Source: Bacteroidia bacterium
GTDB taxonomy: Bacteria; Bacteroidota; Bacteroidia; Bacteroidales; Paludibacteraceae
Assembly: GCA_009929375.1 (NCBI GenBank)
Contig: SAAO01000025.1
Location: 1-64,000 of the forward strand
Reading direction: 5' to 3'
Length of the DNA: 64,000 nucleotides
Made by a program: the position numbers and the translations under genes. The notes beneath the pieces are model-generated. The model saw only the letters and a program-made list of their open reading frames with translations. It had not been told where the DNA came from and did not search any database. Of this stretch, positions 54,396-63,961 are shown one piece after another; positions within the stretch are counted from its first letter, which is position 1; the number at the start of each line of letters is the position of its first letter.

Positions 54396-55769
54396 TTAAA
54401 TAACTACTTTACGCTGATTAATCAGGTAAACTCCCTGTGGCAATTGCAGCGTCAGACGACCCTGGAAATTATGTATTTGTTTCAACACACTACCGGTCAC
54501 ACTACGAATCACCAGTGTTTGCGGAGTAAGCGCATTTATATTTAATAATCCATGCTGTGAACTTACAATAAGATTTTCGGTATCGTGATTCAGATCAACT
54601 GCCGATGGACCGGCCACCTGTGCATTGTCGGACACAATACGAGATAATTCAGAAAAAAGTGAAGAGCTGATTTCACAACGAACAGGATTCTGTGTTTTCA
54701 GAAAAGTAAATACGGCATTCTGAACCGTATAATCGACACCTTCGGTGAGTTTGGTATCTCTGCTGAACCATTCAAACTGAGCGTTGGTGTTCACAGCATT
54801 GGCGGTAGTGAGAAATGCCGACAAATCAACAGCTTTTCCCACTTCCATATTAGCCGGAAGGACAAAATTCTGTTGAGGTGCATACTGATAAGCAGCAGAC
54901 AATCCCGGTGACAAAAGCGACTGATATCCAAGTTTGTTATCGTGCAGATAAAGTGCATTGTAGGTTGTACGCGAAGGAAGTTTCAGATCAGTAATCACAT
55001 TTTTATTGGCTGAAATATACGAGAGTTGCGTACCCGAAGATAAATCCATTGTACTCAGCAGATTATTATCGCACCACACATCGGTAAGCGCTGTCAGACC
55101 ATCCATTTTGAGTGTTACCAGCGAGTTTCCCGACACTACAAGACTGTTGAGAGCCGTACATTTCGACACATCGAGCGACAGCAGCGCATTTCCACCACAC
55201 CACAAATGACGGAGTTTTGTATTCAATGATAATGAAAGAGTACTAATCTGATTGTTGCTGCAATCGAGATATTGTAACTGACGGGCAGCACTAAGCGTGA
55301 GCGATTTCAGGCTGTTATCATTTACAATCAAGTCTTCGAGCAGGGTAAGACCGGTGAGGTTTAGCGCCGCAAGCTGATTATGTCCGCAATTCAGCGTTCG
55401 CAACTTTTTGTTTTTGGTCACATCGAGGGCTACAAGAGCGTTGCTGTGACAATTGAGGGAAGTAAGTTCGGTAAGTTCGGTTACATTCAGTGCGGTAAGT
55501 CCCGCATCAGCACAGTCGAGCATTGTAAGGTCGTAAGCATTCACCACCACAGTACCACCTTTGAGCGTTCCCTGCAGTGGGTCTGAAGTCACAGTAATTT
55601 GCTGAAACACACCATCGCCCCAGTCCACTTCCACCACAGCCCCATAGTTCAGTGCAAACTGAAAAACATATCCTGTTGGCAGGTTTGTAGTCATTGTAAA
55701 AGTTTGCTGCTGTGCTGTCAGTGATATCGCCACAAAACACATCAGAAACAGTGTCATTTTTTTCATCAT
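54396..55769 (-). CDS. secreted leucine-rich repeat protein
   Basis: This 457-residue protein has a signal peptide (about 1-19, ISLTAQ), a short PKD-like start (VVEVDWGDGVFQQIT), about nine LRR units of 21-22 residues (about 80-285; LTSLNCHSNALVALDVTKNK and LQYLDCSNNQISTL are typical), an Ig-like region, and a C-terminal about 70 residues (LLNINALTPQTLVIRSVTGS, then GVYLINQRK) like a T9SS domain. LRRs serve protein binding. It probably forms an operon with the M60 gene downstream. Confidence 0.88.
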   Translation of the reverse strand: MMKKMTLFLMCFVAISLTAQQQTFTMTTNLPTGYVFQFALNYGAVVEVDWGDGVFQQITVTSDPLQGTLKGGTVVVNAYDLTMLDCADAGLTALNVTELTELTSLNCHSNALVALDVTKNKKLRTLNCGHNQLAALNLTGLTLLEDLIVNDNSLKSLTLSAARQLQYLDCSNNQISTLSLSLNTKLRHLWCGGNALLSLDVSKCTALNSLVVSGNSLVTLKMDGLTALTDVWCDNNLLSTMDLSSGTQLSYISANKNVITDLKLPSRTTYNALYLHDNKLGYQSLLSPGLSAAYQYAPQQNFVLPANMEVGKAVDLSAFLTTANAVNTNAQFEWFSRDTKLTEGVDYTVQNAVFTFLKTQNPVRCEISSSLFSELSRIVSDNAQVAGPSAVDLNHDTENLIVSSQHGLLNINALTPQTLVIRSVTGSVLKQIHNFQGRLTLQLPQGVYLINQRKVVI

Positions 55770-56127
55770 AATATAGTATTGGATATAAGGATAATTAAAG
55801 CAGACAAATATAATATTATTTGATTAAAGCTACAAATTAATAAATTTATTTTATTATCAATGGGGAAATTAAACAAACATATTTAATTACATTATTTAGC
55901 ATCTCAATATAGACTATCGAGAAACTCACCAGAGGACAAAACACTGATTATTAAATCAATAAACATTCATTTTCAAGCTAAATATTTTGCAAAAAAAAAT
56001 GTCGCTTAAATTTGAAAGCACTTAAACGCAAAAAATCTTACAGCTCATATCATATATTTTTTTTCATTAGCTGTCATTACAATCATATTTTATTAAATTA
56101 TTTTACTATCAAATACAACATTATTTA
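55770..56127. other. AT-rich divergent spacer
   Basis: About 360 bp lie between the divergent LRR and second M60 genes. The stretch is AT-rich, without an open frame, hairpin or repeat that stands out, and ends in the promoter of the M60 gene. Confidence 0.6.
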
Positions 56128-56135
56128 TATCTTTG
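56128..56135 (+). promoter_or_regulatory. -7 element TATCTTTG of the second M60 gene
   Basis: An exact TAnnTTTG match, 43 nt before the ATG at 56179. No clear -33 TTTG is visible. Confidence 0.55.
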
Positions 56136-56178
56136 CAAAAACACAAATCAATCAAAGCACCAGCTATTAACAACTGAC

Positions 56179-57738
56179 ATGAACACCGGAAAACACATTT
56201 TACAAATTCTGGCAGTCATTTTACTGCTCTCCTATCCTGCGTATGGCAACAAATCGACTTCTACAATCAACAAAGACCTGAAAGTTTTCGAAACAACTCT
56301 AGCCACTTCGCTCAAAAAAAACGTTAGCAACGCAACCATCAAAAAGATGAAAGATGAGCGTCTGCGTACACTGGCAACTGCTCTCAAAGCCGGAACCTAC
56401 CAAACTGATTATCGCGTGGCAGAATACAGCGCTTTTCTGAGCCCCGACGTGCTGGGCAAACAGCTCCGAATTGGCAATGGCTACAGTAATTACGAAAACA
56501 TTACCGGCATCTATCTGCCAAAAGGTAAGCATTTGGTAATGGTGGAAAATATCGCCGAAGGCAAAAAAGTGGAACTTCTGCTTCCTAACTGGAACCGTCG
56601 TGCACCGGAAGGCATCGAAACCACCAAAGACCCTAATGGTTGGGGTATTATCAAAAAAACTTTTCCTCTCAAAAACGGTCTCAACGAAATTGAAGTAACC
56701 GACTGGGATGGACTTGTGTATATAAATTATTACTCCGATCAGCCTGAAAAGGAAAAAACTCTGAAAGTTCACTTTGTAAACGGTCAGGTAAACGGATATT
56801 TCGACATTCGCAAAAACAGCAACGAAGACTGGAAAAAACTGATTGACAACGCGGTTTATCCGGTACTCGATGCACGTGGCCGTCATATTCAGATTGCGTA
56901 TCCGGTGGAAGCACTCAAAAAGTATGCTTACGACCGTGGCACCGACCTGATCAGCAATTACGACTCGCTGGTTTACCGTCAACATCGATTTATCGGTCTT
57001 GAAAAATACAAACGAGTTCCCGAGAACCGCATTCTGGCACGCGTAAACTACAATTACTATATGTTCCGCGATGGCGATGGTGTGGCTTACATGGGCACTC
57101 AGCCGGGCTATGCCATGGGAATGGTGGCAAATCCTGACAAAGTAATCAGTGGTGACCCCTGCTGGGGATTCAGTCACGAGGTGGGACATGTGCATCAGTT
57201 AAGACCTTACCTGAACTGGGGCGGTCTGGGCGAAGTGAGCAATAATATTGTGACGCTGTATGTCACCACCTCGTTTGGTAACAAAAGCCGCATCAGTGAA
57301 CAGAAAAATTACGAAAAAGCCCGCAAATCCATTATCGAAAACAAAATTTCGTATCTGCAGGACAACGATGTATTCAACCGCCTCGTTCCTTTCTGGCAAT
57401 TACAGCTTTATTTTGCAGGTGCAGGCAAACAGCCCGATTTCTATGCCGACTTACACGAAGCATTTCGTCAACAGGCAGACGAGGGCGGTCGCGGTCACAA
57501 TCAGAAAGTAGCCGAATATCAGCTTAACTTCGTAAAACAGGCCTGCAAAGTAAGTAAAACCGATCTTACTGAGTTTTTCGACAAATGGGGTTTCTTTTAT
57601 GTCGGAAAATTTGAAATGAATGACTACGGCAAATACAGCTATAATATGACTGCTGAAATGGTGGAAACTTGTAAAAATGAAATCAAAAGCATGAACCTGC
57701 CCAAACCGGTAGTGGACATGACTATGATGGAAGATTAA
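56179..57738 (+). CDS. M60-family metallopeptidase, compact form
   Basis: This 519-residue secreted protein has a signal peptide (about 1-23, YPAYG). An M60-like N-terminal domain (about 60-200, GNGYSNYENITGIYLPKGKH) precedes the peptidase, with zinc motif HEVGH in WGFSHEVGHVHQLRP and the downstream Glu in GGLGEVSNN. Motifs match those of the 883-residue enzyme at 51661, including YRQH and VPENR/VPKNR segments, so they are paralogues. This one lacks the BACON and F5/8-type domains and any T9SS tail. Confidence 0.92.
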   Translation: MNTGKHILQILAVILLLSYPAYGNKSTSTINKDLKVFETTLATSLKKNVSNATIKKMKDERLRTLATALKAGTYQTDYRVAEYSAFLSPDVLGKQLRIGNGYSNYENITGIYLPKGKHLVMVENIAEGKKVELLLPNWNRRAPEGIETTKDPNGWGIIKKTFPLKNGLNEIEVTDWDGLVYINYYSDQPEKEKTLKVHFVNGQVNGYFDIRKNSNEDWKKLIDNAVYPVLDARGRHIQIAYPVEALKKYAYDRGTDLISNYDSLVYRQHRFIGLEKYKRVPENRILARVNYNYYMFRDGDGVAYMGTQPGYAMGMVANPDKVISGDPCWGFSHEVGHVHQLRPYLNWGGLGEVSNNIVTLYVTTSFGNKSRISEQKNYEKARKSIIENKISYLQDNDVFNRLVPFWQLQLYFAGAGKQPDFYADLHEAFRQQADEGGRGHNQKVAEYQLNFVKQACKVSKTDLTEFFDKWGFFYVGKFEMNDYGKYSYNMTAEMVETCKNEIKSMNLPKPVVDMTMMED

Positions 57739-57762
57739 TCGAGAGGAATATCGTATTAAATA

Positions 57763-57804
57763 AAAGCGGCTGTTTCAAAAGAGTTTTTTGATACAGCCGC
57801 CTTT
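57763..57804. terminator. bidirectional terminator between M60 and lipoate ligase genes
   Basis: The stem GCGGCTGT/ACAGCCGC, with further pairing of TTCAAAA and TTTTGA, has T-rich sequence on both sides and sits between two convergent genes. Confidence 0.75.
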
Positions 57805-57842
57805 GTTTCCGGCATGTTCGGTTTGCATACTTTCCTGATTAC

Positions 57843-58571
57843 TTATTTCTTCAAATTCCATTCATCCGAACTGTATTTACTTATCATAAGACTCTCTGTT
57901 TCGGGATTCGAAGTAAGTATTTGAACTGTAGCGTTTAGGAGGTCGGCAAGTGCAGCAGAAAAAGCGTTGAGAAATCCGGTGCTATTCATATCCGGCATAC
58001 CATTCAGGCGCATATATTCACGGATATTGATCACAGGACTTGGAACAGAAGCCGTTCCACGCAGGTTGAGATCAGGCTTATCGGCTGTCAGGGCTTTATG
58101 CAGTTTTTCAAGATCAGCATCGAACAGCAAAGTACCGTGATGCAATTCACGTCCGCGACTGATATGCGAAGCTGTTCCGCTTATTTTATACTTTTGGGCT
58201 ATCCATAAATCTTTGCGCTGCCCCACTTCCGCATCGATACCCAATGCAGAAAGTGCTGCTACCACAGGCTGTAAAAATGCTCCGTTCATATCGGCAGGAT
58301 GTCCGTTGCCCTGTGTGATAAACGAATAATTCAGATTTCCGGCATCGTGATAAACAGTTCCTCCACCAGACATACGCCGCAAAACAGGAATGTTTTCAAT
58401 CCGGCAAAACTCCTGATTCAGTTCATTTCGCAACACCTGATTCGACCCCAGCACCACACAACTATCATTGACATACAAAAATGCCACATCAGCCGAACTA
58501 TGCAAAAACAGGTATTCCTCAGCAGCCAGATTGAAAGCAGGATTAAGTGAAGGTGAAATAAGAATTTGCAT
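57843..58571 (-). CDS. lplA: lipoate-protein ligase A family protein
   Basis: This 242-residue cytoplasmic enzyme of the biotin/lipoate ligase fold attaches lipoate to 2-oxoacid dehydrogenase and glycine-cleavage proteins. Signatures are NLAAEEYLF, VVLGSNQV, the lipoyl-AMP loop VLRRMSGGGTVYHDAGNLNY, and KYKISGTASHISRGRELHHG with the conserved lysine. It lacks the separate C-terminal accessory domain of E. coli LplA (337 residues), which is common in Bacteroidales; the accessory function may be elsewhere or absent. It is monocistronic and convergent with the M60 gene. Confidence 0.9.
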   Translation of the reverse strand: MQILISPSLNPAFNLAAEEYLFLHSSADVAFLYVNDSCVVLGSNQVLRNELNQEFCRIENIPVLRRMSGGGTVYHDAGNLNYSFITQGNGHPADMNGAFLQPVVAALSALGIDAEVGQRKDLWIAQKYKISGTASHISRGRELHHGTLLFDADLEKLHKALTADKPDLNLRGTASVPSPVINIREYMRLNGMPDMNSTGFLNAFSAALADLLNATVQILTSNPETESLMISKYSSDEWNLKK

Positions 58572-58847
58572 TTACAATTTACGATTTAAAAAGTTACAAT
58601 TGGGTTGAAAATAACTTATGATGAATTTCTGATTATAATTCAAAAACATCGAAAATGTTCGGAAAATGGATTACAAACAAAAGTACAAAGTTATTTTTGA
58701 TTTGTGAGTCAGAATTCTTAAAATTGCAATTCTCATTGCATTCAAGAGTAACTGTAACGACGATATTATACACAAAATGACTTTATTTTACCCATTATAA
58801 TAAAAGCATAGCCTTATCTTTGCTCCCTGAAAAACGAAAAAATACAA
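58572..58847. other. AT-rich divergent spacer with promoter
   Basis: This spacer lies between the lipoate ligase and BNR-4 genes. It has an AATTTACAATT-like tract near 58570-58605 and the -7 element at 58815-58822. No gene is seen. Confidence 0.55.
58815..58822 (+). promoter_or_regulatory. -7 element TATCTTTG of the BNR-4 gene
   Basis: Exact TAnnTTTG consensus. The start site would fall near 58830, upstream of both candidate ATGs (58848 and 58878). Confidence 0.5.
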
Positions 58848-58877
58848 TTGCTTAATTGCACATTAAATTTAAATCAC

Positions 58878-61800
58878 ATGAGAAGATTATCAGGCCTGTT
58901 ATTTTTGATTTTCGTGCTTACGACCGTGAGTGCCAACACAAAAAACACATTCAGTGGCTATGAAGTGACACCCGAAGGCGCATGGTGCTGGTTTGCCGAT
59001 CCTCGCGCACTCCATCACGAAAATGCTACAGGAACCATAAACAATTCTTACATAGGCTATATCGATGTGCATGGCAATATCAAGGCCACTCAACAAAATT
59101 TCATTACCGGAAAATCGACAGAAGTGTTGATTCGTTCGTATTTTCAGCCCGACGACCACGACAATCCCACTTTTCTGATTCTACCCGACGACAGAGTGAT
59201 GATTTTTTACTCGCGACATACCGACGAAGCCTGTTTCTATTACCGCATTTCGAAAAAGCCCGGAGATATCACTTCGCTTGGCAAAGAAATGAAAATAGAG
59301 ACATCGCACAATACCACTTATCCTTCACCCTTTATTCTTTCCGACGATCCTGACAATATTTATCTTGCATGGCGCGGAATAAACTGGCATCCGACCATTG
59401 CACGACTTAGCATGCCCGACAGTAACGATGAAGTGAAATTCAATCGCGGACCTTTTCAGATTGTACAATCGACAGGTGCACGTCCGTATGCCAAATATGC
59501 ATCGAATGGAAAAGACAAAATCTATCTGACCTACACCACTGGTCACCCCGACAACGAATCGCCGAATTACATTTATTTCAACTATATTGACATCAAAAGT
59601 TTTCAGCTAAAAGATATCAAAGGAAATGCACTTGGCACCATTGGTAATGGCGTACACAATGTAAACAAAAGCACTTACCCAACATCTTATCCTTTTGCAA
59701 TGGTGGATATGCCGTCAAACGAACGCGACTGGGTTTGGCAAACTGCAATTGGCTCAGATGGGTTACCTGTCATTGCCATGGTTCGTATCAGCAGCGATAA
59801 AAACACTCACAATTATTACTATGCCAAATGGACAGGCACCGAATGGAAAAAAACATTTCTGGCCAATGGCGGTGGAAAATTTCATCAAACTGCCGGGCTC
59901 GAACTCTGCTACAGCGGTGGCATGACGCTCGACGACAATGATCCACGCTTTGTATATTGTTCGGTACCCGTGAGTGGCACCTATGGCACTAAGTACGAAA
60001 TTTTCAAATATACAATGTCGCCGGAAGGAAATTTGCTGAGTTCCGAAGCCATCACCACCAACTCGAAACTCAACAACAGCCGGCCTTATGTCATTCAGAA
60101 TTCAGGCAATTCTCCACTGAAACTGGCCTGGATGTACGGAAATTATTACGACTGGATTGTCAGTTCATCACGTCCGTTGGGTTACCCTACAGCCATTCAC
60201 TGTAACTACGAACTGAATGCAGGTACCGTAAATCTGACTGAAGGATTGCTGACAAACGAAGACTTTTCGGGCACAATAAGCGGAAATGCCACTACCAGCA
60301 ATGGCGTTCTGGTGACAAGCACCGACACTTATGCCACTTTCAATGTATCGGCAAATGCTGATTTTTCTGTATCGTTGACTCCATATTTATACGAAGGAAC
60401 ATACAGCGGAGTAATTTTCAGTACGGATAAATTCAGCTACGGATTAAACGCTACGACACAAAAACCTTATATAAAAGTGGGCAACAACACTTTCGAAAGT
60501 CAGAATATACTCGGCACTTCGGATGTATGGCAAACTCAATCGAGAGGAACAGGAGGCGTTTGGTACACACCCACAAAACACAAATACTTCAATTTGACGG
60601 TAACCTACGAAAACGGCATTTTACGTACTTATCGCAATGGTCTGATTGACCAAACCATCGAAATGGCCGGTCTGACACCCAATACTATGAACATAGGCGG
60701 ATTTACCGGCTGGACTGAAGATTGCCGTATTTACAACCGTGCACTGAATCAGGCTGAAGTCAGAAAACTTACTGGAACCTCGCTGGCTTACACTTTCAAT
60801 CAGGCTTTACTGGCCGATATCGAACTTCTGGCACTTACAGTACCTGCGCAGATTTATACAGATGTGGTTTTACCAGCCAAAACATCGTCGGGCGTAACCA
60901 TAAGCTGGAGCAGCAACAATACGAATGTTTTATTAAGCAACGGATTGGTCAACTTTCCCGAAAGTGCCACGCGGGTAACCCTCACAGCTACCATTGCGTC
61001 AAAAACAAAACAATTTACATGCACCGTTTTTCCTCGTGACATTAATCAAAACAAAGTTCTGGTCTATCGTTTTGCAAACAGCGATCTGTTTACAGCCGAT
61101 AATCAAAAATATGTGACCGACCATTCAGGCAATGAAAATCATGCCCGTATCATGGGAAATGCACAAGTGAATGGCACGCTCGACCTGACTGCAAACGCAG
61201 CCACAACCTTTTCTACAAACGGCTATACCATTGCTCCTGCCGGAGTTTTACAAAACCTGCGCAGTTATACTTTTTTGCTGAAAATAAAACCATCGGCACT
61301 CACGTCGCAACCACGTGTTTACGATTTTGGTTCAGGAAGCGGAAACAGTATTTTGCTCAGAGCATCAGCTTTTTCGGCAGGTTTTAAATATAACGGAGGA
61401 ACAACAGCACTTCTGAATGCCTCGGGCACTATTCCTGTAAATGCAGAAACGCTGCTGGCAGTAAGTTTCGACGCCACTACCAAAACCACCAGAATATACT
61501 CAAACGGTTCGCAAGTGGGCACTGGCACAAATATCATTTACGAACCCTGGCAACTTTATGCCATTGCTCCCGACAACCGCAACTACATAGGCCGCACACA
61601 GTGGTGGGATAGCTCGGTGGCTGCCGACAACATCGACTTCAAAGGTACTATCGACGACTTTATGCTTTACAATATTGCTCTGACACCTGAAGAAATTGTA
61701 CAATTACAACAGGGAAATACTTCTGTTGGAAAAATTGAGAAAAAGACATTCAACATTAGTCCGAATCCTGCAAACAGAAATTCTGATATTTGCATTCGTC

Positions 61801-61979
61801 CGGCCGATAATGCAAAAAGTCAGCTCGACATTTTCAATTTACAGGGAAAATTGCTGGCCTCTCATTCCATCGAAGGAGAGAAAAACCTTTCGGCCAAAGC
61901 ATTCAGCCCCGGGCTTTATCTTCTACGACTATCCGAGCCCAATGGCAATACAAGTTTTGCCCGGCTTATTCTGCAATAA
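58878..61979 (+). CDS. secreted BNR-4 protein with two LamG-like domains and T9SS tail, putative polysaccharide lyase
   Basis: The start at codon 11 of a longer frame gives signal peptide MRRLSGLLFLIFVLTTVSA and 1033 residues. A BNR-4-type propeller (about 25-440) shows GAWCWFADPRALHHENATG, YIDVHGNI, PDDHDNPTFLILPDDRVMIF and YPSPFILSDD. Two LamG-like jelly rolls (about 465-640 and 730-950) flank an atrophied Ig-like domain, and a type A T9SS domain (about 960-1033, NISPNPANRNS) ends the protein. BNR-4 proteins include polysaccharide lyases of ulvan-type families, so a uronate-containing glycan is a plausible target. The activity is unproven. Confidence 0.85.
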   Translation: MRRLSGLLFLIFVLTTVSANTKNTFSGYEVTPEGAWCWFADPRALHHENATGTINNSYIGYIDVHGNIKATQQNFITGKSTEVLIRSYFQPDDHDNPTFLILPDDRVMIFYSRHTDEACFYYRISKKPGDITSLGKEMKIETSHNTTYPSPFILSDDPDNIYLAWRGINWHPTIARLSMPDSNDEVKFNRGPFQIVQSTGARPYAKYASNGKDKIYLTYTTGHPDNESPNYIYFNYIDIKSFQLKDIKGNALGTIGNGVHNVNKSTYPTSYPFAMVDMPSNERDWVWQTAIGSDGLPVIAMVRISSDKNTHNYYYAKWTGTEWKKTFLANGGGKFHQTAGLELCYSGGMTLDDNDPRFVYCSVPVSGTYGTKYEIFKYTMSPEGNLLSSEAITTNSKLNNSRPYVIQNSGNSPLKLAWMYGNYYDWIVSSSRPLGYPTAIHCNYELNAGTVNLTEGLLTNEDFSGTISGNATTSNGVLVTSTDTYATFNVSANADFSVSLTPYLYEGTYSGVIFSTDKFSYGLNATTQKPYIKVGNNTFESQNILGTSDVWQTQSRGTGGVWYTPTKHKYFNLTVTYENGILRTYRNGLIDQTIEMAGLTPNTMNIGGFTGWTEDCRIYNRALNQAEVRKLTGTSLAYTFNQALLADIELLALTVPAQIYTDVVLPAKTSSGVTISWSSNNTNVLLSNGLVNFPESATRVTLTATIASKTKQFTCTVFPRDINQNKVLVYRFANSDLFTADNQKYVTDHSGNENHARIMGNAQVNGTLDLTANAATTFSTNGYTIAPAGVLQNLRSYTFLLKIKPSALTSQPRVYDFGSGSGNSILLRASAFSAGFKYNGGTTALLNASGTIPVNAETLLAVSFDATTKTTRIYSNGSQVGTGTNIIYEPWQLYAIAPDNRNYIGRTQWWDSSVAADNIDFKGTIDDFMLYNIALTPEEIVQLQQGNTSVGKIEKKTFNISPNPANRNSDICIRPADNAKSQLDIFNLQGKLLASHSIEGEKNLSAKAFSPGLYLLRLSEPNGNTSFARLILQ

Positions 61980-61983
61980 AAAA

Positions 61984-62018
61984 CACAAAGGCTGCCCCGA
62001 TAAGAGCAGCCTTTTTTC
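61984..62018 (+). terminator. BNR-4 gene terminator
   Basis: AAAGGCTGC at 61987-61995 pairs with GCAGCCTTT at 62006-62014, then T-run, starting 8 nt past the stop. Confidence 0.85.
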
Positions 62019-62392
62019 TTCTAAACCTGAAAAAGTAACACCTTTGAAACCTACACATCCACACTCTTTTCACAAATTGCAGGGACATTGCTGTATTCAA
62101 CACATAAACACCTTTACTTAAAATAATTTGAATCGTTTCAGGTACCTACACCTGATTTAATTCACTAAAAAAAATCATTAGTAATCACCAATAACACATT
62201 TATTAAAAAACTATCACAAAAATAAGTTCACTCTGCAAAGATTCAAAATTCCAGTGTAACACAAAGTACTGTCATCGTTACAAAACAGGGTTCAAATGTT
62301 ACCTGATTTAAATAAAACCTGTAAAAACGTCCATTTATTGTGTAGAAAAGCGTTCAGCACTATGAAACCTTAATAAATCTGTAAAAAAAGAT
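62019..62392. other. non-coding stretch
   Basis: About 370 bp of AT-rich sequence lie between two convergent genes. No open frame is supported. A weak AAATCT/AGATTT hairpin near 62376-62394 could end uxuA transcription. Confidence 0.55.
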
Positions 62393-63565
62393 TTATCCGT
62401 TTTCAAACTCCTTCACAGCCGCCATTATGCCCGAAATCTGAGCAAGCGCATACATTCGACCCAGAAATGAATAGCCCGGATTATCGTTCTGATTCACATC
62501 GTCGAGCATCAGTTTCCCATGATCGACCCGCATAGGCAATCCCGGATGTTCACTTTCGAAAATGCGTACGAGTTCCACCAAATGTCCACGCCCTTCGAGA
62601 TGCGAAGACTCCATAAAATTACCATCTTGTGCAACTTCAGTACTTCGCAAATGCACAAAATATGTTCGTTTGGCAAACTCGCGCGCCATAGCAGGTACAT
62701 CATTATGCAGCCCTGAACTCAGCGAACCTGCACAAAATGTAAAGCCATTCGAGGGTGAATCGACAGCATTCAGAATCCATGAAATATCGTCAGCATTTCC
62801 CACAATACGAGGCAATCCGAGTACAGGAAACGGAGGATCGTCGGGGTGCACAGCCAAATGCATATTGTACTTTTCGGCTATAGGAATCACTTTTTCGAGA
62901 AAATAGCGCAGGTTTTCACGCAATTGCACTTTATCCACTCCGCGATACAATGCCAGTAAATCCTTAAACAGTTCTACCGGTTTCGACACATCGCCCTTGA
63001 AGTTTTCGTTTACAAAACCCTGCGTTTTCACAATAATCGTGTTTACAAGTTCCTGTTTCTCGGCATCGGTGATTGTCGTTTTCAGCAATTCGAGTTTTTG
63101 CAATTCATCGGCACTGTAATCTTTTTCAGCACCTTCACGGTTCAGAATGCAACAATCGAAATACGCAAAACGTATTTTATCGAAATAAAGCGTTTGAGTG
63201 CCATCGGGTAGCCTGTAACTCAAATCAGTTCGTATCCAGTCGATTACGGGCATAAAATTGTACACCACAGTACGAATTCCGGCTTTAGCAAGATTTTCGA
63301 GACTGATTTTGTAGTTTTCAATCATTTGGTCGCGTTCGACTCCGGCATATTTAATGCTTTCGTTCACGGGCAGACTTTCCACCACCGACCAGCGCAAACC
63401 GCGCGATTCAATAAGCGATTTGCGTTCCAAAATGGCTTCGTAAGTCCATACTTCGCCGTTTGGCACTTCGTGCAATGCTGTCACAATGCCTTCCACACCA
63501 ATTTGTCGCAACATATCGAGCGTAATACGATCTTTGGGTCCGAACCATCGCCAGTTTTTTTCCAT
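62393..63565 (-). CDS. uxuA: D-mannonate dehydratase
   Basis: This 390-residue cytoplasmic enzyme converts D-mannonate to 2-keto-3-deoxygluconate in glucuronate catabolism. The family start MEKNWRWFGPKDRITLDMLR and GVEGIVTALHEVPNGEVW are clear. Metal and active-site segments AVHPDDPPFPVLGLPRI, CAGSLSSG, VHLRST and MRVDHGKLM are intact. Length is normal. It is downstream of a consensus promoter and next to the uronate-glycan genes, consistent with use of glucuronate released from plant or algal glycans. Confidence 0.96.
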   Translation of the reverse strand: MEKNWRWFGPKDRITLDMLRQIGVEGIVTALHEVPNGEVWTYEAILERKSLIESRGLRWSVVESLPVNESIKYAGVERDQMIENYKISLENLAKAGIRTVVYNFMPVIDWIRTDLSYRLPDGTQTLYFDKIRFAYFDCCILNREGAEKDYSADELQKLELLKTTITDAEKQELVNTIIVKTQGFVNENFKGDVSKPVELFKDLLALYRGVDKVQLRENLRYFLEKVIPIAEKYNMHLAVHPDDPPFPVLGLPRIVGNADDISWILNAVDSPSNGFTFCAGSLSSGLHNDVPAMAREFAKRTYFVHLRSTEVAQDGNFMESSHLEGRGHLVELVRIFESEHPGLPMRVDHGKLMLDDVNQNDNPGYSFLGRMYALAQISGIMAAVKEFENG

Positions 63566-63599
63566 ATAATTGTGTTTGTCTTTTGAATTGAATTCAGCA

Positions 63600-63630
63600 C
63601 AAAGCTAAAGTATTGGTTTTATGTATCAAA
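63600..63630 (-). promoter_or_regulatory. uxuA promoter with full -33/-7 consensus
   Basis: On the minus strand TTTG (63630-63627) is followed after 19 nt by TAGCTTTG (63607-63600). This is the Bacteroidota TTTG-N19-TAnnTTTG pattern, 35 nt before the ATG. It is the best match in the window. Confidence 0.75.
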
Positions 63631-63693
63631 AAGCATGTCATTTAAAAACTGATATTTTCTTATCGAAAACTGATAAATATCTGTATATACATA

Positions 63694-63961
63694 ATGCGAA
63701 TTAAGGGTTGAATCAACAATTTTATGGAGGTTTTGTATGAGTGGTATTGTGTGTTAACAGTATTCAGATATCAGAGCTACGCCCCTCTGATATAACATGA
63801 ATTATTCGTCTATTAAGATTTCACAGCTACGCTGCTACAAATTTATATATAGGGGCGTAGCCCTGATAGCTTAGTAGACAGAATGTAAAATGAATGATTT
63901 TTAGGGGCGTAGCCTTGACGTCATAGATTTAAATGAAACAATTTCAACCCTAAATTCGCAT
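63694..63961. mobile_element. 268-bp MITE-like element with 5-bp target duplication
   Basis: Terminal inverted repeats ATGCGAATTAAGGGTTGAA (63694-63712) and its inverted copy (63943-63961) match at 18 of 19 positions. ACATA directly flanks both ends (63689-63693 and 63962-63966). Inside are three GGGGCGTAG boxes (63777-63785 inverted, and about 63852 and 63904) and a TATCAGAG/CTCTGATA hairpin (63769-63792). There is no coding capacity, so a transposase elsewhere would be needed to move it. Confidence 0.85.

Noticed and set aside
56299-57195. 298-codon minus-strand frame inside the second M60 gene
   Set aside because: Antisense shadow of a gene with intact zinc motif and signal peptide.
61696-62121. 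141-codon plus-strand frame past the BNR-4 gene end
   Set aside because: Its first part is another frame of the T9SS domain and its second part crosses the terminator at 61984-62018.
63777-63912. tRNA-like GGGGCGTAGC segments
   Set aside because: GGGCGTAGC recurs without cloverleaf arms or an anticodon stem, and all copies lie inside the 268-bp MITE-like element.
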